From Methylovulum sp. (GTDB lineage: Bacteria; Pseudomonadota; Gammaproteobacteria; Methylococcales; Methylomonadaceae): DNA of 12,196 bases. The stretch is from positions 1 through 12,196 of the forward strand of contig JAQTNZ010000029.1 of NCBI GenBank assembly GCA_028713595.1, read 5' to 3'. The notes beneath the pieces are model-generated. The model had not been told where the DNA came from, ran no database searches, and saw only the letters and a program-made list of their open reading frames with translations. Of this stretch, positions 1-6,611 are shown piece by piece; the stretch's first letter is position 1, and every line of letters starts with the position of its first letter. Made by a program: the position numbers and the translations under genes.

Positions 1-17
1 ATAGTCTACTCCTATCC

Positions 18-2792
18 TTAATTGTACAGGGCGGTCACGGTGGTATCGCTGGAGACATCGAACACCTTAACAAAAGTGATGGCGAGGCTACTGTTCCAGT
101 AATAGGCGTTCATCGGTGATTGGGCAAGCGTCTGTGGATTACCCAAGTTTTGCAACCCAACACCTGCGGCTGTCACCGCCGAGGGTTGTTGGGTACCTAA
201 CAAAGCCACATAGTAGAAAGGCTCCGCAGGCGTGTACTGATCGTGCAGCCGTAAAATCCGCACGTTCTGCCCGCCAGAGATGCCCTGATGGCTGATTTGT
301 ACCGTGCGATAAGCCTGCTGGTTAGCGGCGGCGGTGCTGATGCCATCGTCCAAATACAGCAAATATTGGCTATCTGGCCCCGGATAAACATTAAAGGTCA
401 AAGGATTTTGTGGCAATTGGCCAATATACTGCTCAAGCTCCCGCATCGGCAGAATAGCACCGGCGCGAATGTAAACCGGCACCAAATCAAGCCCCGCATA
501 ATAGTTGTTGATAGTAGTGCCACCTGAAACAGCTGCCTGGAGCGGGTATTGGTTGTCCATAAAGGCATACCAATTGCTGTCCGCCGGGAGATACACGGAG
601 CGTATCGGCGTACTGGGCGGCGAGGCTGTCTCGTGAGGTGTCAGGATCGGTGCCACCAGTATATTCTGGCCGACAAAGAACTGGTCGTCCAAATGGCTAT
701 AGACGGCCTGATCATTGGGATCGTTCAAAAACAATGCGCGGGCCACGGGCATACCGCTCTGGGTGCTTTCATACATGGCATCGTAATAAATTTGATTCAT
801 CCGGTAACGCAATTCGATATATTTGCGGCAATTGGTCGGTACCGGTTCACCATAGGCATAGACTTCCTGAAACTGTTTGTTATAACCATCATAGTGATTG
901 CGGAACCAAGGCAGGAATGAGCCAACCTGAATCCAACGGGTCAACAGTTCATAATTGGTCACGCCTCCCATCACTTTGCCATAACTGACATAGGATGGGC
1001 TAGTGGTGGCGCTCCCCGCCGCAAAACCGCCAATATCACAACCCGAAATAGGGATGCCGGAAATCCCCAGATTCAGGACTTCGGGGATATTGATTTGCAA
1101 AAAATCCCAGCTAGAAGCGGAATCGCCCGTCCAAAGCCCAGCATAGCGTTGCATCCCGGCATAGCCGCCACGGGCTATGATAAAGTTGCGCTTTTGCGGC
1201 CTCAGTGTCATCAAGCCCTCAAATGTGGCCTGTAACAGGTTCATCACATAACCGTTATGGCTAACTGCATGTGGCACATAGCCCAATGCCCCATCATCAA
1301 CCATCAAATTTAACGGAAAGGTTTTATAGGCAAATTGTTGGGCTAAGGCCGGATCAGTCATATCCTGCCAAATCATATCCATGCCTAACTGCTCGATAAG
1401 GTAGCTGTATTGCTGGCCCCACGCAATACGGGCATTGGCATCGCCCAGATTGGGATAATTCCCGTACGCGCTCAAAGGGGTGACACCATCTTGGTTAGGG
1501 GTAAGCGGCGGATAACTATAGGGGTTCGATCCTCGATTACTGCCATAAGACACTTGGCCAACGAACAAATCCGGGCTTGGCCCCTGTCCGGCATAAGTAT
1601 TGTAGATCAACGCATTTGCAGCAATCATGGCCGCCCGTTGTGCATACACTGTCTGCTCACCGTTCTCATCCAAGCTGTTGTTGCTCATCAAAGGGGTGAT
1701 GTTGGTGCTGCATTTGAAGCCCAAAGTATGCAGATTGCCCATCATCTCGACCACATTCGGAAATTTGATCTCACTGCTGGTGAATGTCCGGTAGTTATCT
1801 TGAAAATCCACATCAATGTGCAGGCCATCCAAAGGGATGGCCGCCGCCCGATGGGAGTTGGCGGCAATCGCCAGCCGATAACGGTCAAAATAGCCATAAG
1901 CACCCTGGTGATAGCCAAACACATAGCGTGGCGGCATGGCGGGCCGACCTGTAAGGCTAGTATACTGGTCGATGACATCACTACATTGGTTACCGGCCAT
2001 GAAATAATAATCCATCTCGCCATACAAGGCTCCGAAGTAATATTTTCCATACATATTAGCCCCATAGCCCCCGATATTGAAATAACTCTGGGCGATGTTA
2101 TCAAAAAAGATACCATAACTATAGGGCGCGCCCTGATAGTCACCCATCGGCCCGATATTGTTCTCTATTAGCAATGGCACGGAGTTGTAAAGCGGCTCGT
2201 TAACGTTTTTAGGGCCAGCTGGTTCACCATCACTTTGGATCGGCCCGGTTGCATACGTGTAATTGTCAAAATTGAAAAATGTCAGGCTCGTATTATTTTT
2301 CAGCACGCTTCCTCCGGCCTTTTCACCAAACCCTACATATTTGGCATTGGCAGGATAAATCTTAAAATTTGCGATGACACTTTGGCCCGGAATATATACC
2401 AGATTGTAATCGGGCTGATCCTGATTGATCAGTTGCCCGTTACGGTAGACTTTAATGCCGTAAGGTTGCAAATTGATGCTGACCTGCAATGTACCAGTAT
2501 CAATTTGCAGCAGACTGGCAGTGTTGGCGGTCACATTAAGGTTTACCGGCCCAAGATTCCGATTAACGACCGCGATAGAGTTGTCAATGTTATAATTGGC
2601 ATTGGCGACCGGATTGAAGCGCACCCTAAAACAAGTGGCGGAAAGAAAGGAAATTTGCACGGCGAGGTTATTTTGCGCAGTATTTAACGTAAAGACGTTG
2701 CCGCTACGGCTGGTTGAGGCAATATTGCCAATACTCGTCCACTGCCCCAAATTAGGGGTGAAATTGTCACTCGTTACGAAACTGTATCCCAT
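18..2792 (-). CDS. GH31 enzyme, alpha-1,4-glucan lyase-like (EC 4.2.2.13 predicted)
   Basis: This predicted 924-residue glycoside hydrolase family 31 protein most resembles fungal and red-algal alpha-1,4-glucan lyases, which release 1,5-anhydro-D-fructose from starch or glycogen by elimination. In ATG-start numbering, the N-terminal beta-sandwich ends around the FGEKAG segment (about 155-160). The barrel carries LDGLHIDVDFQDNYRTF (about 321-337), KCSTNITP, the nucleophile motif IWQDMTDPA with Asp477, the second catalytic Asp557 in GLWTGDSASSW, then SGCDIGGF and FLPWFRNHYDG. Hydrolases of the family usually read WxDMNE at the nucleophile; the WQDMT form here is the lyase form as I remember it. 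C-terminal beta domains follow. The ATG at 2792 is preferred over a TTG at 2804 because GGAGAG lies 4 bases upstream of it. No signal peptide is visible, so the enzyme is probably cytoplasmic and acts on stored glycogen. It is 14 bases downstream of the haem-protein gene, hence co-transcribed. Family assignment is firm; lyase rather than hydrolase activity is inferred. Confidence 0.85.
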   Translation of the reverse strand: MGYSFVTSDNFTPNLGQWTSIGNIASTSRSGNVFTLNTAQNNLAVQISFLSATCFRVRFNPVANANYNIDNSIAVVNRNLGPVNLNVTANTASLLQIDTGTLQVSINLQPYGIKVYRNGQLINQDQPDYNLVYIPGQSVIANFKIYPANAKYVGFGEKAGGSVLKNNTSLTFFNFDNYTYATGPIQSDGEPAGPKNVNEPLYNSVPLLIENNIGPMGDYQGAPYSYGIFFDNIAQSYFNIGGYGANMYGKYYFGALYGEMDYYFMAGNQCSDVIDQYTSLTGRPAMPPRYVFGYHQGAYGYFDRYRLAIAANSHRAAAIPLDGLHIDVDFQDNYRTFTSSEIKFPNVVEMMGNLHTLGFKCSTNITPLMSNNSLDENGEQTVYAQRAAMIAANALIYNTYAGQGPSPDLFVGQVSYGSNRGSNPYSYPPLTPNQDGVTPLSAYGNYPNLGDANARIAWGQQYSYLIEQLGMDMIWQDMTDPALAQQFAYKTFPLNLMVDDGALGYVPHAVSHNGYVMNLLQATFEGLMTLRPQKRNFIIARGGYAGMQRYAGLWTGDSASSWDFLQINIPEVLNLGISGIPISGCDIGGFAAGSATTSPSYVSYGKVMGGVTNYELLTRWIQVGSFLPWFRNHYDGYNKQFQEVYAYGEPVPTNCRKYIELRYRMNQIYYDAMYESTQSGMPVARALFLNDPNDQAVYSHLDDQFFVGQNILVAPILTPHETASPPSTPIRSVYLPADSNWYAFMDNQYPLQAAVSGGTTINNYYAGLDLVPVYIRAGAILPMRELEQYIGQLPQNPLTFNVYPGPDSQYLLYLDDGISTAAANQQAYRTVQISHQGISGGQNVRILRLHDQYTPAEPFYYVALLGTQQPSAVTAAGVGLQNLGNPQTLAQSPMNAYYWNSSLAITFVKVFDVSSDTTVTALYN

Positions 2793-2806
2793 GTCACTCT
2801 CCAAAA

Positions 2807-4360
2807 TTATTTAAGCGGTTTTGCTTTAGCACGAATTTGCAACATCCATGAAAAATTTGCGCCACCCGTCAAGCCAAAATTGCTGTTTTTACCAAAAACA
2901 GGAATTCGGTTGCCTTTGGCATCCAGCATAGGTTTACCATCCAAACCCTTTTTAAAGTCAATACACGCACCCGCTGAAAAATGGCAACCGGAACAGCTTT
3001 CCGTACCAAACACGGTGCTAGGATCGGCAACGGCCAAGCCACCAGGAGGAGGAAGGCGGTCATCTTCCGCCAACGGCCCAGCGGGCTGGTTACCGCCCTG
3101 GAAGAAAGTTTCCATCGTATTATTGCCAAGATAAACCGGCACAACCTTGCCAGGAATTTTGTAGATGATGCTTTCCGGAGCCGAACTGCCTCCAGTAGCT
3201 GACATGCCACCAGGGAAAGCCGGGAATCCCGGCTGCACCGGCCATTGGGTACCGATTAGCTGATAATATTGCAAAACGCTTTTTTCTTGGCCTAAAAGCG
3301 CCCTGACGTGGTAGTTAAGCTCGTTGGTAGCTTTAGGGATGGGCAGCACTTGGTGCACTTGGACGGGCGTGGTGGTCAGGTTTTCCGCCCAACTGGTAAA
3401 TTGCCCATTAGAGCCTTTTATGGAGTTCATAGCCGCCAACACGTTGACTGGCATAGTCGGCGCGTCCGGGTTGTTAAAGCTGGGACGCAAAGGCTTGCCT
3501 AATGTGTTTTTCTCCAAATCATTGACCGCCACATTATCAACCTGTTCAAAAGTCGCCCATACCCAAGTCGGGGAAGATTGGGTGCGTACAGTAATGTGCA
3601 TCCCGACCAAGCCCATCGTTTCCATTGTTGGCTTGGAAGGCAGCGGATTGCCGCTACTATCGGCCAACATGTGTATCACTAGCGCCTTACGGACTAAAAA
3701 ACGGGAAGGGTCATCATCTTTACCCAGTTGTTTCCACGCGAGCTTTATTTCCATCGCCCCCATTTGCTTATCGGTGTTGATTGGAAAATCAATTTTATGT
3801 TGGGCGGTATAAGCAGCTTGGCCGTCCAGATTATACAATTCATGTTCATAGAGATAATCAAATTCCGGTTTGTTGACCACTACGTTATAGCGCACCCATT
3901 TACCGTTTTGATCCACTAGCGGCCCTTGAAAGGCTTGTAGGCTTTCATCAAGAATCTGGGTAACATCAGGTTTTTTGGGATCGGTCATTTTTTTGACCCC
4001 CTCCTCCCATGACGCAGGCTTGGCACCATCAGGCAAAAAAATGGTGCTGGCCTGACGGTAATATTCCCACACCAACGGGCCGCTACCCCCTATTTGTTTG
4101 CCTAAACCGGATTCATCGGGATTAGGGTTAACTGGCGCGTTCAAGGCAATAAATGTTTGCCAAGCAAATTGATCGAATAGGCGTTGTGCAGCGGGAATGT
4201 CACCATTTGCCAACAGGCCTTTGAGGATGTTGTTATCAACATCGTAAGGAAGCTCCGTTGAAATTTTGGGTAGCTCAAGCGCCGTGGCAGTCTGGACCAT
4301 TGTTAATGGATAGCCCAAAATGGCGGCTAACATAATAAGGGATTTCGTTTTCAAAACCAT
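2807..4360 (-). CDS. secreted cytochrome c-family protein with a single CxxCH haem motif
   Basis: This 517-residue protein begins with a likely Sec signal peptide: a Lys-containing start, a hydrophobic stretch at about 8-28, and cleavage probably near the ALE at 27-29. One haem-c attachment motif, CSGCH, sits at 456-460 near the C-terminus, so the protein should be matured in the periplasm. The N-terminal half has FAWQTFIALN (65-74), GAMEIKLAWKQL (201-212) and LVGMHITVRT (251-260) followed by WVWATFEQVDN. I associate these with a large uncharacterised cytochrome c-like family; no catalytic function is known to me. GGAGGT directly abuts the ATG with no spacer, while a TTG two codons later has 6 bases of spacing, so the real start may be two codons downstream. 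It is the promoter-proximal gene of the operon with the GH31 enzyme. The haem motif and export are seen in the sequence; an electron-transfer role is inferred. Confidence 0.75.
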   Translation of the reverse strand: MVLKTKSLIMLAAILGYPLTMVQTATALELPKISTELPYDVDNNILKGLLANGDIPAAQRLFDQFAWQTFIALNAPVNPNPDESGLGKQIGGSGPLVWEYYRQASTIFLPDGAKPASWEEGVKKMTDPKKPDVTQILDESLQAFQGPLVDQNGKWVRYNVVVNKPEFDYLYEHELYNLDGQAAYTAQHKIDFPINTDKQMGAMEIKLAWKQLGKDDDPSRFLVRKALVIHMLADSSGNPLPSKPTMETMGLVGMHITVRTQSSPTWVWATFEQVDNVAVNDLEKNTLGKPLRPSFNNPDAPTMPVNVLAAMNSIKGSNGQFTSWAENLTTTPVQVHQVLPIPKATNELNYHVRALLGQEKSVLQYYQLIGTQWPVQPGFPAFPGGMSATGGSSAPESIIYKIPGKVVPVYLGNNTMETFFQGGNQPAGPLAEDDRLPPPGGLAVADPSTVFGTESCSGCHFSAGACIDFKKGLDGKPMLDAKGNRIPVFGKNSNFGLTGGANFSWMLQIRAKAKPLK

Positions 4361-4394
4361 ACCTCCAAATTGAAGTAGAACAATGTGATCAGAG

Positions 4395-4421
4395 TAAGTG
4401 CCTATAATTTATAAGCACTTA
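4395..4421. promoter_or_regulatory. 7-bp perfect inverted repeat over the -10 region, possible operator
   Basis: TAAGTGC (4395-4401) and GCACTTA (4415-4421) are perfect inverted arms separated by 13 bases, with a centre-to-centre distance of 20 bases. That suits a dimeric regulator binding two successive turns of one DNA face. The element covers the predicted -10 box, so a bound protein would probably repress. No regulator gene lies next to it in the window. Confidence 0.4.
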
Positions 4422-4438
4422 AACAAATTCACTTTCAA
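4409..4438 (-). promoter_or_regulatory. predicted sigma70 promoter of the haem protein/GH31 operon
   Basis: On the minus strand a TTGAAA -35 box (4433-4438) is followed after 18 bases by a TTATAA -10 box (4409-4414). Transcription would start about 40 bases before the start codon at 4360. The boxes deviate from consensus and the region is AT-rich, so chance resemblance is possible, but position and spacing fit. Confidence 0.45.
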
Positions 4439-4439
4439 A

Positions 4440-5101
4440 TGCCGTCGATTGATTTTTAGAAGATGATTTAAAAGCTAATATATTTTCCAGGCCATAGGGA
4501 TAAACCAATCCTCATGGCATTAATATATTAGAAAATCCTAACTTATTGTAGTTATAAGATATACCAACGTGAAACCTATGATTTCTTGTTGGGGTATCGC
4601 ACAGGGGTAAGATGCTTATAGTGCGGCATAGAAACAAGTCATAAACCGCGTGACATAACCATCACCAAACAAAGCCCACTGTATCCAGAATGACAAAAAA
4701 ATATCACCCGTGGCTTATCAACATAAACCACTGAGTTCAGTATAAAACTAAAATACTATAAAAAATATTAAAAATTACCTAAAAAAATGTAAATATTCCA
4801 CAACACTAATAATACAATTTGTAACACACTGATTTAAAAAATAAATACCTAATGGCTTTTTTGTGTATTTTTTATAGGAATATAATAAAAAAAACAAATA
4901 TAGGAAGTTCATCACAAAAACTAATGGCAAATACTAGATTTTATGAGCGATTGCTTATGATAGGAAGATAGAAGGGGGGGAGTGATGGGCGGTTACCGGG
5001 TCTAAAATAGTCCGCATCATTTGCAGCACAAACAACACTGACTACTGGAAGTCTTGGTTAAAAGACCAGATAAATATAAACGCTTTCTACCGTTAATTAA
5101 G
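4440..5101. other. AT-rich intergenic stretch without a recognisable gene
   Basis: I find no convincing coding region here on either strand: stops are frequent and no ATG with a ribosome site opens a long frame. The part from about 4720 to 4970 is strongly AT-rich with many A and T runs. A seven-G run is at 4974-4980. Small stem-loops occur, including one at 4598-4625 and one around 5045-5070 (CTGG/GTCTT arms against AAGACCAG). The stretch separates the start of the haem-protein operon from the end of tatD. It may hold an undetected small RNA or the remains of an old insertion, but I recognise neither. Confidence 0.5.
4598..4625. repeat. nested stem-loop in the intergenic gap
   Basis: CGCAC (4598-4602) pairs with GTGCG (4621-4625), and inside it TAAG (4608-4611) pairs with CTTA (4615-4618) around the loop ATG. 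The two stems are separated by unpaired AGGGG on one side and TA on the other. No T-run follows, so this is not an obvious intrinsic terminator. Its role is unknown. Confidence 0.35.
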
Positions 5102-5141
5102 TACCCTAAGGGCCAGCCTTTCAAGGCCAATCTTTAGGGTA
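5102..5141. repeat. 40-base compound palindrome
   Basis: The outer arms TACCCTAA (5102-5109) and TTAGGGTA (5134-5141) match perfectly. Inside are two GGCC blocks (5111-5114 and 5125-5128) and a tight GCCTT-TC-AAGGC hairpin (5116-5127). As RNA, the outer stem plus one inner stem could form. No T-run follows on either strand, which argues against a classical terminator. It could be a dispersed palindromic repeat copy, a protein-binding site, or an accessory 3' structure of the tatD transcript. Confidence 0.5.
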
Positions 5142-5186
5142 TGAGTTATATCGCAGGGCAACTATGGCAATGAAAAAGCTGTTCAT

Positions 5187-5208
5187 AAAAATGAGCCTTA
5201 TTGAAGGC
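5187..5208 (-). terminator. probable intrinsic terminator of tatD
   Basis: On the minus strand, about 40 bases after the tatD stop, GCCTT-CAAT-AAGGC forms a 5-bp stem with a 4-base loop. TCA and then five T residues follow (A-run 5187-5191 on the plus strand). The stem is short and the T-run is offset by three bases, so it may be weak. Confidence 0.45.
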
Positions 5209-5247
5209 GTACCCACATGCTCATCCTGCCCACCACTCCAAAAAGCC

Positions 5248-6021
5248 TTACGCCAGACCAAACAAAGTATAAAAATTGCGCGTGGACAACCGCGCTATTT
5301 CCTCAAGCGTAGTCCCACGCAAGTCGGCGATATGTTCGGCGACATGGCGCACATATAAAGGATAATTGGTTTTGCCGCGAAACGGTACCGGTGCCAGATA
5401 AGGCGAATCGGTTTCTATCAGGAAACGGTCGGCCGGCACTTTTTTGGCGACTTCTTTGATGGCCGTGGCATTGTTAAACGTGACAATGCCGGAAAAGGAA
5501 ATGTAAAAATTCAAAGCCATTGCTTTTTGCGCAAATTCCCAGTCTTCGGTAAAACAGTGGATGATGCCGCCGACGCTGTCCGCCCCTTCCGCAGCCAATA
5601 TCTTCAACGTATCTGCGCCCGCTTCACGGGTATGGATAATCAACGGTTTTTTTAACGCCTTCGCCGCCGCGATGTGGTTGCAAAAGCGTTGGTGCTGCCA
5701 GCTTAAATCCCCTTCGGAGCGGAAATAATCCAAACCCGTCTCGCCAATGGCAATCACTTTGGGATGGCTCCCCAAGACAATCAATTCCTCAACACTAGGG
5801 TCATGGCCTTCATGCTCGTTAGGGTGCACGCCAACGCTGACCGAGATATTGGGATAATCCGCCACCCTCGCCAACATGGCAGGGTACGCTTCCAAATCAA
5901 TGGCGATGCATAAAAGATGCTCAATTTTACTGTTAGCCACTTCCTGCATAAAACAGCCAAAATCATTTTGGTAAGGCTTAAGGTCGATGCGGTCGAGATG
6001 GCAATGGGAGTCAATTAGCAT
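5248..6021 (-). CDS. TatD-family metal-dependent hydrolase (YcfH type)
   Basis: This 257-residue TIM-barrel protein belongs to the TatD DNase/YcfH family, whose members act as metal-dependent 3'-5' exonucleases or phosphoesterases in the cytoplasm. All expected metal ligands are visible: His6 and His8 in DSHCHLD, Glu94 in GETGLDY, His130 in IIHTREA, His155 in IHCFTED and Asp205 in ETDSPY. The family segments FYISFSGIVTF and LAPVPFRGK are intact. Its ending resembles YcfH more than TatD itself. The frame is open upstream to 6105, but the 28 extra residues match nothing in the family and lack a ribosome site. The ATG at 6021 begins exactly at the conserved MLIDSHCH, with AGG about 10 bases before it. 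It appears monocistronic, lies back-to-back with the sulfate operon, and has no evident functional link to it. Confidence 0.9.
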   Translation of the reverse strand: MLIDSHCHLDRIDLKPYQNDFGCFMQEVANSKIEHLLCIAIDLEAYPAMLARVADYPNISVSVGVHPNEHEGHDPSVEELIVLGSHPKVIAIGETGLDYFRSEGDLSWQHQRFCNHIAAAKALKKPLIIHTREAGADTLKILAAEGADSVGGIIHCFTEDWEFAQKAMALNFYISFSGIVTFNNATAIKEVAKKVPADRFLIETDSPYLAPVPFRGKTNYPLYVRHVAEHIADLRGTTLEEIARLSTRNFYTLFGLA

Positions 6022-6151
6022 GGGATAACCTGAGTTTAAGAAAAGGAAATGATGGCGACTGTAACAAAATTTTGCAACATGTCCAGCGCATTTGGCAGCC
6101 GCCATCTGTAAAAATGATATGCCATACTCCCAACTAACTGTTTGGGCATTT

Positions 6152-6180
6152 TTGACATCTAAAAAACAGATATATATATC
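6152..6180 (+). promoter_or_regulatory. predicted sigma70 promoter of the sulfate operon
   Basis: A perfect TTGACA -35 box (6152-6157) is followed after 17 bases by TATATC (6175-6180), embedded in an alternating TA run. An alternative -10, TATATA at 6173-6178, would leave a 15-base spacer. The start would be near 6187, giving a leader of about 105 bases before the 58-residue gene. In gammaproteobacteria sulfate-transport promoters are usually CysB-dependent, but I cannot identify a CysB site by eye. Confidence 0.5.
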
Positions 6181-6198
6181 TAATATTATCGTTTCATT

Positions 6199-6218
6199 AT
6201 AAGCGAAGATTTGCTTAT
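6199..6218. promoter_or_regulatory. 20-bp near-palindrome in the sulfate operon leader
   Basis: ATAAGC (6199-6204) and GCTTAT (6213-6218) are perfect arms. The inner bases also pair except at one position, which would be a G-U pair in RNA. The site lies just downstream of the predicted transcription start, where a repressor or an RNA hairpin could act. Confidence 0.4.
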
Positions 6219-6230
6219 CCTGTTTTCCAG

Positions 6231-6250
6231 CAAAACGGTTAGCCGTTTTG
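6231..6250. promoter_or_regulatory. 8-bp perfect inverted repeat in the sulfate operon leader
   Basis: CAAAACGG (6231-6238) and CCGTTTTG (6243-6250) are separated by TTAG. The element would form a compact hairpin about 45 bases before the first start codon. No long T-run follows, so it is either a DNA-binding palindrome or an RNA stem rather than a plain terminator. Confidence 0.45.
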
Positions 6251-6293
6251 GCATCTGATATTTAAACTGATCAAACTACATAAGATTAGCGAT

Positions 6294-6470
6294 ATGGCAA
6301 CTGGAACTGACGGTAACCATCACCACCCCAAACAGCGTAATGCTGAGATTGCCCGCCAAATCATGCACATGCTGGAAAGCATACGGTTTGGCTCAGTTGA
6401 AATTGTCATCCATGACAGCAAAATTGTCCAGATTGAACGTAAGGAAAAACTGCGGCCTGACGTACTGTAA
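6294..6470 (+). CDS. oscA: YezD/DUF2292-family small protein, OscA-like
   Basis: This 58-residue protein has the core of the YezD (DUF2292) family: a predicted helix around AEIARQIMHMLESI (17-30), then GSVEIVIHDSKIVQIERKEK (33-52), which should form a beta hairpin. From memory, a small protein of this kind called OscA is encoded just upstream of sbp in Pseudomonas corrugata. It was linked there to the sulfur-starvation response and to tolerance of chromate, a sulfate analogue. The same placement here, first in a sulfate-uptake operon, supports that identity. The molecular function is unknown. The N-terminus is short and polar with a GNHHHPK stretch. The ribosome site is weak (no GGAG before the ATG), so translation may be modest or controlled by the leader hairpins. 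Family call is firm; the symbol rests on context and memory. Confidence 0.8.
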   Translation: MATGTDGNHHHPKQRNAEIARQIMHMLESIRFGSVEIVIHDSKIVQIERKEKLRPDVL

Positions 6471-6485
6471 GCAAACATCCTCACC

Positions 6486-6502
6486 TTAAGCCATTGGCTT
6501 AA
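6486..6502. repeat. perfect 7-bp stem-loop after the oscA-like gene
   Basis: TTAAGCC (6486-6492) and GGCTTAA (6496-6502) enclose a 3-base loop, 15 bases after the stop codon at 6470. No T-run follows, so read-through into the porin gene is expected. It may protect the upstream message or slow polymerase. Confidence 0.45.
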
Positions 6503-6507
6503 ATCTA

Positions 6508-6590
6508 ACGGATAACCGAAGATCACACCATGAAAGCCAATACCCTAAACAGACCGGACAACCGGGCAAACAATTAACCGGATAACCGGA
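6508..6590. repeat. three imperfect copies of an ACCGGATAACCGGA-like motif
   Basis: The copies are at 6508-6519 (ACGGATAACCGA), 6553-6566 (ACCGGACAACCGGG) and 6577-6590 (ACCGGATAACCGGA), all just before the porin gene. The last two are 24 bases apart start to start. Each copy itself contains two CCG(G) half-sites. They could bind a regulator or be simple duplications. Confidence 0.45.
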
Positions 6591-6611
6591 CATTACCCAA
6601 AAGGTGCAATT

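Noticed and set aside
1410..2171. Long open frame (253 codons) on the plus strand inside the GH31 gene
   Set aside because: It is antisense to well-conserved catalytic sequence, has no recognisable domain, and its composition reads as a shadow of the GH31 codons.
4561..4720. Possible insertion-sequence end or remnant in the AT-rich gap
   Set aside because: There is a stem-loop but no matching terminal repeat, target duplication or transposase fragment that I can see.
5164..5358. 64-codon plus-strand frame starting MAMKKLFIKM
   Set aside because: More than half of it is antisense to the conserved 3' end of tatD, and it runs over the probable tatD terminator. The ribosome site is poor and no family is recognised.
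6022..6105. 28-residue N-terminal extension of the TatD protein
   Set aside because: The extension lacks a ribosome site and does not resemble family N-termini, while the ATG at 6021 gives the canonical start.
6530..6577. 15-codon frame before the porin gene as a real gene
   Set aside because: It has no ribosome site and no homologue known to me, and its sequence overlaps the repeats. It is kept only as part of a finding.
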